Origin: Streptomyces mayonensis | GTDB taxonomy: Bacteria > Actinomycetota > Actinomycetes > Streptomycetales > Streptomycetaceae | NCBI RefSeq assembly: GCF_018982965.1 | Contig: NZ_JACBYP010000050.1 | Location: forward strand, 1-53,910 | Direction: 5' to 3' | Length of the DNA stretch: 53,910 nucleotides | In this document: positions 25,475 to 35,867 of the stretch, one piece after another | How positions within the stretch are numbered: the first letter of the stretch is position 1 | How the letters are laid out: each line of letters starts with the position of its first letter | The notes under the pieces: model-generated | Seen by the model: only the letters and a program-made list of their open reading frames with translations | The model's database searches: none | What the model was told of the DNA's origin: nothing | Translations under genes and position numbers: made by a program

Positions 25475-26757
25475 GCCTTCTGCTCCTCCTTCGGCGCCTC
25501 GGGCGGCCGGTCGAACTCGTCGGTCACCGTCGGCTCGGTGTCCCCGTTCCCGCCGCTCCAGCGCACCAGCAGGTCGCCGAGCGCGCTCTCCTGGTCCAGC
25601 TCGACGGCCTTCTCCCGGTACAGCTCCAGCAGGGCGAGGAAGCGCGCCACGACGGTCAGCGTGTCCTCGGTGTCCTCGACCAGCAGGCGGAAGCTGGCCT
25701 CGCCCAGCTCCTTCAGGCGGGCGACGACGATCCCGGCCTGCTCCTGCACGCTGACCAGGGGCGCGTGGATGTGCTCGACGTACACCTGCGGCCTGGGCTT
25801 GGGCTGCATCGCCTTCACGGCCAGCTTCGCGAAGCCCTCGGGGCCGATGCTGATGACGACCTCGGGCAGCAGCTCGGCGTGGTGGGACTCCAGGCCGACG
25901 GTGCGGGGGTAGCGGCGGGCCTCGGCCTCCAGCCGGTCGTTGAAGATCTCCGCGATCTGCTTGAAGGCGCGGTACTGGAGCAGCCGGGCGAAGAGCAGGT
26001 CGCGTGCCTCGAGGAGCGCGAGGTCGGCCTCGTCCTCGACCTCGGCGGCGGGCAGCAGCCGGGCGGCCTTCAGGTCGAGCAGGGTCGCCGCGACGACCAG
26101 GAACTCGGTGGTCTGGTCGAGGTCCCAGTCCGGCCCCATCGCCCTGATGTGTGCCATGAACTCGTCGGTCACCCTGGACAGCGCGACCTCGGTGACGTCC
26201 ATCTTGTGCTTGGAGATCAGCTGGAGGAGCAGGTCGAACGGCCCCTCGAAGTTCGCGAGCCGCACCTTGAAGACACCGTCGCCCGCGGCGTCCGGGGCCC
26301 CCTCCGCCGCGTGCTCGGCAGTCCCCGCGCCTCCCTGTCGCGGCCCGTCGGAGTCGGACACGGAAGGAGCAGAAGGGGCGGGAGACACGGGAGGACCAGG
26401 GGAGGCGGGAGGAGCAGGAGGCCCAAGAGGCGGAACCGGAGGGGCCGGAGGGGCCGGAGGGGCCGGAGGGGCCGGAGGGGCGGAAGCTCTGGTGCCGGGC
26501 TGCGTCTCGCCCGGCACCGACGCAATCTCCGCAGCCGATGGCGACGCTGAGGACGCTGAGGCGATTGGCGCCTCTGGGACCTCTGGCGCTTCTGGGACTG
26601 CTGGTACTTCTGGCGCCGCTGGTACTTCTGGGGCTTCTGAAGTCTCCGCGTCCGGCGGAGCCGTCCGCTCGGCCGGTTCGCCCGGGCCCCTGCCCAGCGC
26701 GCGTCGGCGGCCGGTGCGGGGGCCGGGTCCGGGGCTCGGGGCGTCGTTCGAGGTCAT
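25471..26757 (-). CDS. scpA: Segregation and condensation protein A with long Pro/Ala head
   Basis: 428-residue kleisin of the SMC complex. The conserved core begins at about residue 161 (VFKVRLANFEGPFDLLLQLI) and includes YLVVAATLLDLKAARLLP-like and LLQYRAFKQIAEIF segments. Residues 1-160 are a low-complexity extension with EVPAAPEVPAVPEAPEVPEA and APP triplet runs, well beyond the usual ~250-residue size; it maps to 9-bp DNA repeats (GGGGCCGGA-type) around 26437-26486. The ATG at 26757 is 18 bp from the upstream gene stop. Confidence 0.93.
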   Translation of the reverse strand: MTSNDAPSPGPGPRTGRRRALGRGPGEPAERTAPPDAETSEAPEVPAAPEVPAVPEAPEVPEAPIASASSASPSAAEIASVPGETQPGTRASAPPAPPAPPAPPAPPVPPLGPPAPPASPGPPVSPAPSAPSVSDSDGPRQGGAGTAEHAAEGAPDAAGDGVFKVRLANFEGPFDLLLQLISKHKMDVTEVALSRVTDEFMAHIRAMGPDWDLDQTTEFLVVAATLLDLKAARLLPAAEVEDEADLALLEARDLLFARLLQYRAFKQIAEIFNDRLEAEARRYPRTVGLESHHAELLPEVVISIGPEGFAKLAVKAMQPKPRPQVYVEHIHAPLVSVQEQAGIVVARLKELGEASFRLLVEDTEDTLTVVARFLALLELYREKAVELDQESALGDLLVRWSGGNGDTEPTVTDEFDRPPEAPKEEQKA

Positions 26758-26775
26758 GGCCCCCGCAGGCTACCG

Positions 26776-27345
26776 CTACCGCCCGCGCAGCCGTCGTACG
26801 AGGATGCTGGCGTCTCCGCGGCTCTCCAGGTCGGCGAGGACCACGGCGACCGCTTCGCGGACGATGCGGCCGCGGTCGACGGCCAGGCCGTGCTCGCCCC
26901 GCAGCACCAGACGGGCGTGCTCCAGGTCCATCAGCTCCTCGGCGGAGACGTACACGGTGATCTTCTCGTCGTGGCGCTCGCGTCCGCTGGGGCGGCGTGC
27001 GGCGGCCCTGCCGCGCTTGCGGGGCCGGTCGGCGGCGGAGCCGTCCTGCGCGGCCGTGCCGGGCCCGGGGACCCGCGGGGAGCGCTCGGCGCCCCGGCTG
27101 CGCGGCTCCCCCGCCGTCCCCGGCTCCGCGTCCGCCGCGGCGTGTTCCGCGCCCTCGCCGTCACCGCCCCGGGCGGGCACCGACTGCGGCGCGTCCTCGG
27201 CGGCGGCCTGGTCGCTCTCCCCCGCCGGGCCCGGCACCCGGGCCTCCCCGTTGGCCGTGCGCCGCGGGGTGGACGCCTGCAGCGCCATGCCCCCTGTCGT
27301 ACGGAAGAGTTCGTCGGCCCCCGGCAGACTCACTCGGCGTGACAC
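26776..27345 (-). CDS. RHH-like DNA-binding partner of ParA-like protein
   Basis: 189-residue protein. The N-terminal ~120 residues are charged and low complexity; the C-terminal ~60 (DEKITVYVSAEELMDLEHARLVL, then VDRGRIVREAVAVVLADLE) have the strand-helix-helix pattern of ribbon-helix-helix/CopG-type DNA-binding domains. It overlaps the end of the parA-like gene. The GTG at 27345 has GGAGG 10 nt upstream; a second GTG at 27333 makes a GTGA overlap but lacks a ribosome site. By position it is the partner of the ParA-like ATPase. Function beyond that is inference. Confidence 0.75.
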   Translation of the reverse strand: MSRRVSLPGADELFRTTGGMALQASTPRRTANGEARVPGPAGESDQAAAEDAPQSVPARGGDGEGAEHAAADAEPGTAGEPRSRGAERSPRVPGPGTAAQDGSAADRPRKRGRAAARRPSGRERHDEKITVYVSAEELMDLEHARLVLRGEHGLAVDRGRIVREAVAVVLADLESRGDASILVRRLRGR

Positions 27346-28502
27346 CGGGCGAGCACCTCCCTGGCGAGCTGGCGGTAGGCGGCGGCACCGACGGAGTTGG
27401 AGGCGTACGTGGTGATCGGCTCACCGGCGACCGTGGTCTCCGGGAAGCGGACCGTGCGCCCGATGACCGTGTGGTAGACGTGGTCGTCGAACGCCTCGAC
27501 GACCCGCGCGAGCACCTCTCGGCTGTGCACGGTGCGCGAGTCGTACATCGTGGCGAGGATGCCGTCGAGCTCCAGGTCGGGGTTGAGCCGCTCCTGGACC
27601 TTCTCGATCGTCTCGGTCAGCAGGGCCACGCCGCGCAGCGCGAAGAACTCGCACTCCAGCGGCACGATCACCTTGTGCGCGGCGGTGAGCGCGTTCACCG
27701 TGAGCAGGCCGAGCGAGGGCTGGCAGTCGATCACGATGTAGTCGTAGTCGTCCATCAGCGGCTTCAGCGCCCGCTGCAGCGTGGACTCGCGCGCGACCTC
27801 GCTCACCAGCTGCACCTCGGCCGCCGACAGGTCGATGTTGCTGGGCAGCAGGTCCATGTTGGGGACCGCGGTCTTCAGCAGCACCTCGTCGGCCGCCATG
27901 CCCCGCTCCATGAGCAGGTTGTAGACGGTGAGGTCGAGCTCCATCGGGTTGACGCCGAGACCGACCGACAGCGCGCCCTGCGGGTCGAAGTCGACGAGCA
28001 GCACCCGGCGCCCGTACTCGGCGAGCGCGGCACCCAGGTTGATGGTCGACGTGGTCTTGCCCACGCCGCCCTTCTGGTTGCACATCGCGATGATCTTCGC
28101 GGGGCCGTGCTCGGTCAGCGGGCCGGGGATCGGGAAGTACGGCAGCGGGCGTCCGGTCGGGCCGATGCGCTCGCGGCGCTGACGGGCCGCGTCGGGCGCG
28201 AGCGTGGCGGCGTACTCGGGATCCGGTTCGTACTCCGCGTCCGGGTCGTAGAAGTGCCCCTCGGGCAGTTCGTCGTAGTCGGCGAAGTGGTTGCGGGGCG
28301 CGCCACTTCCGTCGCCGGCCATGGCGTTCACGTGTTGGCCATCCATACTCATGTGTACTGACTGAGTTGCCTGCGGACTCGGGTGGGCGGCTGCGTGGGT
28401 GCGTACAGCGACGGAGCCGACAGCCTCGAGACGCCCGGGGCTGTGGGCCCGTGCAGGCATTCCTGGTTGACCACCCCCGGGAGTAAATGTCGACTCATTC
28501 AC
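27330..28502 (-). CDS. ParA/Soj-family ATPase (orphan)
   Basis: 390-residue protein. Deviant Walker A CNQKGGVGKTTSTINLG at about residues 138-154, VDFDPQGALSVGLG, and YIVIDCQPSLGLLTVNAL. The first ~130 residues are a variable head containing an acidic stretch (YDELPEGHFYDPDAEYEPDPEY). No parB gene is adjacent, so this is not the main parAB locus; it resembles the S. coelicolor protein I remember as ParH. GTG 28502 has a very good AAGGAGGT site 11 nt upstream. First gene of the operon running into scpA-scpB-rluB, linking it to chromosome organisation. Confidence 0.9.
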   Translation of the reverse strand: MNESTFTPGGGQPGMPARAHSPGRLEAVGSVAVRTHAAAHPSPQATQSVHMSMDGQHVNAMAGDGSGAPRNHFADYDELPEGHFYDPDAEYEPDPEYAATLAPDAARQRRERIGPTGRPLPYFPIPGPLTEHGPAKIIAMCNQKGGVGKTTSTINLGAALAEYGRRVLLVDFDPQGALSVGLGVNPMELDLTVYNLLMERGMAADEVLLKTAVPNMDLLPSNIDLSAAEVQLVSEVARESTLQRALKPLMDDYDYIVIDCQPSLGLLTVNALTAAHKVIVPLECEFFALRGVALLTETIEKVQERLNPDLELDGILATMYDSRTVHSREVLARVVEAFDDHVYHTVIGRTVRFPETTVAGEPITTYASNSVGAAAYRQLAREVLARCHAE

Positions 28503-28873
28503 AAGTCGTCTTACCTCCTTGGTGACCAGGGAACTTCTAGACAGGTCAGCGTGGCACCATGCCGACGTTCGGCGACTCTATGGCGTGTCGGCCGTCCGCA
28601 GCAACACAATCCGCCGGACCCGGCCCGATGTGTCGGCAATGGAACATCCCCCTGTCAAGGGCGTACGGCCGTCGCACAGCAGGTTTCACCGGTGCACGAA
28701 TCGGTTGAAGACGTTACGTTCGAGGCGAGTTGACCGAGCATCGCAAAGTGACCATACACACACCCGGCCGGACCTTGTCGGGCAAGGTCCGGCCGGGTGT
28801 GTGCGGTTGACGGCGACTGTTGACGTATCGCCTTTTCCGGGCGGTGACTTAACCGACTGGCCGACCGCGCGGC
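28503..28873. other. Intergenic region between ald and parA-like gene, 371 bp
   Basis: No gene seen. The right part carries the ald terminator (28757-28803). A minus-strand TTGACA at 28658-28653 may be the -35 of the parA-like promoter, but no convincing -10 follows at normal spacing. Confidence 0.5.
28757..28803 (-). terminator. 21-bp stem terminator of ald
   Basis: Perfect 21-bp inverted repeat with a 5-nt loop TCGGG; the left arm starts CACACACCCGGCCGGACCTT. It lies 70 bp beyond the ald stop. Confidence 0.85.
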
Positions 28874-29998
<1,125 letters not shown>

Positions 29999-30132
29999 GG
30001 TCCTTGGCTCAGAGGATGGGGCTATTGCAAGGCATACCCGCTCAAGCGCGGGCACACCGGGAGAGACCGCAGGACAATGTGCGGCAGAGCCAGTTTAATG
30101 AAGGTGTACTCTCTGTCTAGCCTTTCAAAGCA

Positions 30133-32193
30133 TCAATCTTCAGTCGATGCGCTACGGATTTCGCAGGCGCCCTCGGGGTCCGAGGGGTCCTCCCTCAGCA
30201 TGCGCTCGGCCGTGCTGCGCTGCAGGCCGGCCGCGACGGGGTCGCCGAGCCGGTCGAGGGTGTCGGCGAGCCGCAGGTGGAGGGCCGCCTGGAGCCGGTC
30301 GTCCTCGGCCCGGCGGGCCCATTCGACGGCCTCCTGGCAGGTCCGCAGCGACTCCTCGGGCCGCCCGGCGTACTCCTGGACCCGGGCCAGCTCGGACAGC
30401 GCCCGCGCGTGTGCGGCGACGTCCCCGCCCTTGCGGTGCCCGGCCACCGCCGCGCGCCAGGCGCGCACCGCCTCGCCGTAGCGGCCGGCGTAGGTGTGGG
30501 CGGTGGCGATGCGGCCGTACACCCGGGCGGCGTCGGCCCGCTCGTCCCGGGCCAGCCGCTGGGCGAGGGCCCGGCCGAACCAGTCGGCGGCCCGGTCGTA
30601 GTCCCCCAGCTCGAGATGGGCGCCGCCCACCGATTCCATCGCGCGGCCCGTGGCGTACGGGTCGTTCGCCTCGCGTCCCGCGTCCAGCGCGGCCCGGTAG
30701 CGCACCAGGGCCTCGGCCGTGCGGCCGGTGCGGGCGTCGAGGTCGGCGAGGTTCAGCAGGGCCGCGGCCCTCTCACGGGGCAGCTCGCGGCGTTCGGCCA
30801 CGTCGAGCACGAGGCGGTGGATGCCGTACAGGTCGGGGGCGGCCGCGTGGGTGCCGAAGTGGGCCACCATGGCCCGCACCAGCTGGGACATCAGCCTGCG
30901 GGCGAGGGTGTCCAGCTCTCCGTCGGCGACCGCGAGCCTGGCCGCGGCGAGCAGGGCGGGGCGCCGGGCGCGCAGCCAGTCGGCGGCGGCCCCGGGGTGG
31001 GGAAAGCGCAGGTCGCGCGGTGTGGCGAGGAGCTTCTCGCGAGCCTGCGGGCTGTCGGTCTCGGTGACCGCACGGCAGGACTGGAGCAGCCGGACCGTCC
31101 GCTCCAGCATGCGCGCGCGGGCCAGCTGCAACTCGGCGGGCCGGTCCTGCTTGCGCGCGAGCCGGCTCAGCCGGGCGTGCAGGCAGCCGGGTACCTCGTA
31201 CTCGGGGTACTCCGGGTGAGCGGGGTGCGCGGGCTGCGGGGAGCCGGCCGCGCGCAGCAGGCCGAGGCCGACGAAGTCGTCCAGGGTGGTGCGGGCACCG
31301 CTCAGCGAGCAGCCGGCGAGCGCGGAAGCGGTGTGCGGGTCGACGAGGCCCGCGGGGGCCAGGGAGAGCAGGCGCAGCATCCGCGCGGCGGGGCTCGGCA
31401 GGGAGGCGTACACGAGGCTGAAGACGCGGCCGAGCGGGGTGCCCTCGTCTCCCTCCGCGTGCATGTGCCGGGCGAGGTCGGCGACGGCCGCCTGCGGACG
31501 GGCCGCGAGCCAGCCGCCGGCCAGGGTCAGCGCGGCGGGCTGGGCCTGGCAGACCTCGACGAGCTGTTCGGCGGCCCGGGGGTCGACGGTGATGCGGACC
31601 GAGCCGGTGTACCGGGACAGCAGTTCCACGGCCGACTTGGTGTCCAGGCCCCCGAGGGTGCAGGGGCGGACGTCCGCGATGCCGGTCAGCGGGCCCTCGG
31701 CGACGGTGACGGCCAGGCAGTCCGGGGTGTCCGGCAGCAGGGCGTCGACCTGCTCGGCGGCGGCGGCGTCGAGCAGCAGCAGGACCCTGCGGTCGGCCAG
31801 GGCGGCGCGCAGGGCCTCGGTGAGGTCGTCCTCGTCGGCGCCGGGCGGCGCGGGCCGGTCCAGTGCGGTGAGCAGCTCGCGGGCGATGCGGTCCACGGGC
31901 ACGCGCGTGCCGTCCGGCTCGCTCAGCCTGGCCCGCAGCACACCGTCGGGGTAGTCGCCGGCGACCCGGGCGGCCAGTTCCTCGGCGAGCGCGGTGCGGC
32001 CGGAGCCGGGCCGGCCCGCGACGAGCAGCACGCGCGCGCGGGGTGCCTTGCGGCCGGAGAGAGTGTCCAGGCCGGCGCGCTCGATGTCGGCGCGCAGCTC
32101 CTTCAACTCCCGGGTACGGCCCAGGAACCGCCACTCCTCGGCAGGCTCTTCCGACAGCCGCACGCCGTCCGTGTCCACCGCCTGATCCGTCAC
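30133..32193 (-). CDS. STAND-type ATPase with C-terminal TPRs
   Basis: 686-residue protein, possibly a signalling NTPase of the NB-ARC/AfsR-like class but lacking the N-terminal DNA-binding domain of AfsR/SARP proteins. N-terminal FLGRTRELKELRADIERA, Walker A VAGRPGSGRTALAEELAAR (about 62-80), and Walker B-like VLLLLDAAAAEQVDALL. A helical middle with HTH-like segments follows, then at least four TPR-type repeats (AALLNLADLDARTGRTAEAL, GAHLELGDYDRAADWFGRAL, TAHTYAGRYGEAVRAWRAAV, LARVQEYAGRPEESLRTCQEA). GTG 32193 follows GGGAG. Function unknown. Confidence 0.85.
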   Translation of the reverse strand: MTDQAVDTDGVRLSEEPAEEWRFLGRTRELKELRADIERAGLDTLSGRKAPRARVLLVAGRPGSGRTALAEELAARVAGDYPDGVLRARLSEPDGTRVPVDRIARELLTALDRPAPPGADEDDLTEALRAALADRRVLLLLDAAAAEQVDALLPDTPDCLAVTVAEGPLTGIADVRPCTLGGLDTKSAVELLSRYTGSVRITVDPRAAEQLVEVCQAQPAALTLAGGWLAARPQAAVADLARHMHAEGDEGTPLGRVFSLVYASLPSPAARMLRLLSLAPAGLVDPHTASALAGCSLSGARTTLDDFVGLGLLRAAGSPQPAHPAHPEYPEYEVPGCLHARLSRLARKQDRPAELQLARARMLERTVRLLQSCRAVTETDSPQAREKLLATPRDLRFPHPGAAADWLRARRPALLAAARLAVADGELDTLARRLMSQLVRAMVAHFGTHAAAPDLYGIHRLVLDVAERRELPRERAAALLNLADLDARTGRTAEALVRYRAALDAGREANDPYATGRAMESVGGAHLELGDYDRAADWFGRALAQRLARDERADAARVYGRIATAHTYAGRYGEAVRAWRAAVAGHRKGGDVAAHARALSELARVQEYAGRPEESLRTCQEAVEWARRAEDDRLQAALHLRLADTLDRLGDPVAAGLQRSTAERMLREDPSDPEGACEIRSASTED

Positions 32194-32827
32194 GGGCCAC
32201 ACTCCCGATCCCACCGCACGCCGACGCCCGCCGGGACCCCGGTTCGGGCGTTTCCCGAGCCTAGTTCACGCTCTGCGACGTTCCCGGCGGAGCGCGGCGG
32301 GCGGATCCCCTGATCGGATCAACCGATGGTCACACCGGATGGGGCGGGCGTGACGGAGAAGACGGACGGGATGCCGGATCCGTCCGTCAGCGACCCGTCG
32401 GGATCCGCGGCCCGGCGGGACCGGCGTGCCCCAGCGACCGACTCGCCAGGGCCCCCGCCGACAGGATCCACCGACCCACCAGGCCCCAGCCGCCCCGGTG
32501 GAACCCGGCGCCCGCCAGAGTCCACCGACCCGGCAGGACCGGCCGCCCGACAGGGTCCACCGACCCGGCAGGCCCTGGCCGCCCCGGTGGAACCCGGCGC
32601 CCGCCAGGGTCCACCGACCCGGCAGGACCGGCCGGCCCACCACGACCAGCCGCCCCGCCGGGACCAGCCGCCCCGCCGGGACCCGGCGCCCCGACGGGAC
32701 CCGGCGCCCCGGGCGGGACCCCGTGGTCCGGCGGGACCCCGTGGTCCGGCAGTGCCGGCCGCCCGGCGGCGGGATCACCGGCCGGGCTGTGACCGCCCCC
32801 GGAGCGGAGCTCGCCGGGTGGAGCGGC
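32194..32827. other. 634-bp gene-free region with minisatellite
   Basis: No supportable gene. Frames are open here only because of strong GC bias, and their products are Pro/Arg repeats. The left part (32194-32330) presumably holds the STAND gene promoter; the rest is the tandem repeat listed separately. Confidence 0.6.
32440..32765. repeat. GC-rich minisatellite downstream of Nudix gene
   Basis: Two ~89-bp imperfect copies (about 32466-32554 and 32555-32643; CGCCCCGGTGGAACCCGGCG occurs at 32491 and 32580) built from smaller CCACCGACCC units (32468, 32522, 32557, 32611). These are followed by shorter arrays of GCCCCGCCGGGACC-type and GGCGGGACCCCGTGGTCC-type units. It ends about 60 bp from the Nudix stop. 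Confidence 0.8.
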
Positions 32828-33463
32828 TCACTCCTGGAACGGGCGGGCCGGCCACGGTGCCCCGGCCGGGCGCAGGGACTCCACGCCGTCGCCCCGCTCC
32901 GCCGCGACCAGCGAGAGCACCCCCACGACCAGGCAGTTGTTGTGCAGCTCCCCCGCGAGCACTCCCCGGACCAGGTCCGCGACGGGCACCCGCTCCAACT
33001 CCATGTCGGCCTCTTCGTCCTCCACCTCAAAGCGCTCCTCCTCGGCCTCGGAGAGGTTCCGGGCGAGGAAGATCCGTACGGCCTCGTCGCAGCCGCCGGG
33101 GGTGGTGTAGACGTCGGTCAGCACCCGCCAGTCCTCCGCCTTGACGTGCGCCTCCTCGTACAGCTCGCGCTGGGCGGCGTGCAGCGGGTTCTCGCCGGGG
33201 ACGTCGAGCAGGCCGGCCGGGATCTCCCACAGCTTCTCGCGCACGGGGTGCCGGTACTGCCGGATGACCAGGACCCGGCCCTCGTCGTCCAGGGCGAGGA
33301 CGGCCACGGAGCCGGGGTGGACCTGGTAGTCGCGGGTCACCACGGAGCCGTCGGGCATGACCACGTCGTCCGTGCGGACCGAGGTCTTCCTGCCCTGGAA
33401 CGGGGTCCGCGTGCCCCGGACCTCCCACTCCTCTGCGGTGTCCTTGATCGTGCTGCCCGTCAT
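32828..33463 (-). CDS. ADP-ribose pyrophosphatase-type Nudix hydrolase
   Basis: 211-residue Nudix enzyme cleaving ADP-ribose or related nucleotide sugars. Contains IRQYRHPVREKLWEIPAGLL, then the Nudix box with one extra residue (G-x6-E ... RELYEEA), as is usual in actinobacterial ADPRases, and the downstream YTTPGGCDEAVRIFLAR. ATG at 33463. It lies 89 bp after pyrG with a hairpin between. The pyrG-Nudix order is conserved with M. tuberculosis Rv1699-Rv1700 (from memory). Confidence 0.93.
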   Translation of the reverse strand: MTGSTIKDTAEEWEVRGTRTPFQGRKTSVRTDDVVMPDGSVVTRDYQVHPGSVAVLALDDEGRVLVIRQYRHPVREKLWEIPAGLLDVPGENPLHAAQRELYEEAHVKAEDWRVLTDVYTTPGGCDEAVRIFLARNLSEAEEERFEVEDEEADMELERVPVADLVRGVLAGELHNNCLVVGVLSLVAAERGDGVESLRPAGAPWPARPFQE

Positions 33464-33492
33464 GCCTGACCTGCCCTTTCGAACGTACGAAA

Positions 33493-33528
33493 GCCGGGGC
33501 CCGCGCCGTTGAGTGCGCGTGCCCCGGC
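33493..33528 (-). terminator. Hairpin between pyrG and Nudix gene
   Basis: GCCGGGGC and inner CGCGC pair with GCGCG and GCCCCGGC across an 8-nt loop, with one C/T mismatch. It starts 25 bp after the pyrG stop. Confidence 0.65.
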
Positions 33529-33552
33529 AACCGTACAACTGGTGTGCCCGTG

Positions 33553-35220
<1,668 letters not shown>

Positions 35221-35867
35221 GGCCAAGAGGGGGCTCCCGTGGTCGCGGTCTGGGGTGCGGTGCGTTCGTCCTCCGCCCCGGTCGTCCCGGGTGTCGTCGG
35301 CGGCGCCGTCGCTGCGGTTCCGGGGTTTCTCTCCCACCGGTCCACGGGCTACCAGCGTATCAGCGCCTCGGGGCGGCGACTCCCGGCCACCCTCCGCGTA
35401 CGTCCGGACACGCAGGTGGGAGCATCACAGTTTCCTCACCCGGTGGTCACCCGTTCGGCGGACCCGGGTTGCCGTGAGCGGCACACAGATCATCTACGTG
35501 CGTCGTATCCTGCTCGGACGTTCGCTGCCGAGCCCGCCCGGCGACGCGGCACCACCCCTCGCCCGTCAGCACCGGAACAACAAGAGCTCTTCCGTTCGTT
35601 GAGCAACAATTGCCGTTTGCGACCACAGCTTGCGACACAGCGGCTTGCGGCGCAGCAGCAATTGTCGTTCACGGCGCAGCGTTTGGCTCCACGGCCGATC
35701 GGCTGCTTTGCTTCATGGACTCGACGGCACATGGCACACATGTGACGCACGATCCGTATTTCCTCGACACACATCTTCTGCACACACACTTTCCTGACCC
35801 CACCCTTGACCGCACTAGCGACCGCCCCGACATGCGGGGTGACGTGGCCGTTCGACTGGAGTTGCAC
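35221..35867. other. Divergent intergenic region pyrG / GH15, 647 bp
   Basis: No gene is supported. The 35580-35830 part is AT-rich and contains a pair of GCARCAATTGYCGTT sites and three TTGCGAC-type repeats (listed separately). In-frame ATGs upstream of the GH15 start (35715, 35832) lack ribosome sites. Confidence 0.55.
35603..35669. promoter_or_regulatory. Paired GCARCAATTGYCGTT sites flanking TTGCGAC repeats
   Basis: 15-mers GCAACAATTGCCGTT (35603-35617) and GCAGCAATTGTCGTT (35655-35669) differ at two positions and are 52 bp apart, about five helical turns. Between them TTGCGACCACAG, TTGCGACACAG and TTGCGGCGCAG are arrayed at 35617, 35630 and 35645. They lie about 200-265 bp upstream of the GH15 start and look like a multi-site operator. 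Confidence 0.5.

Noticed and set aside
32326..33144. A 272-codon plus-strand open frame across the minisatellite
   Set aside because: Pro/Arg repeat product, overlaps the Nudix gene on the other strand, no ribosome site; open only because of GC bias.
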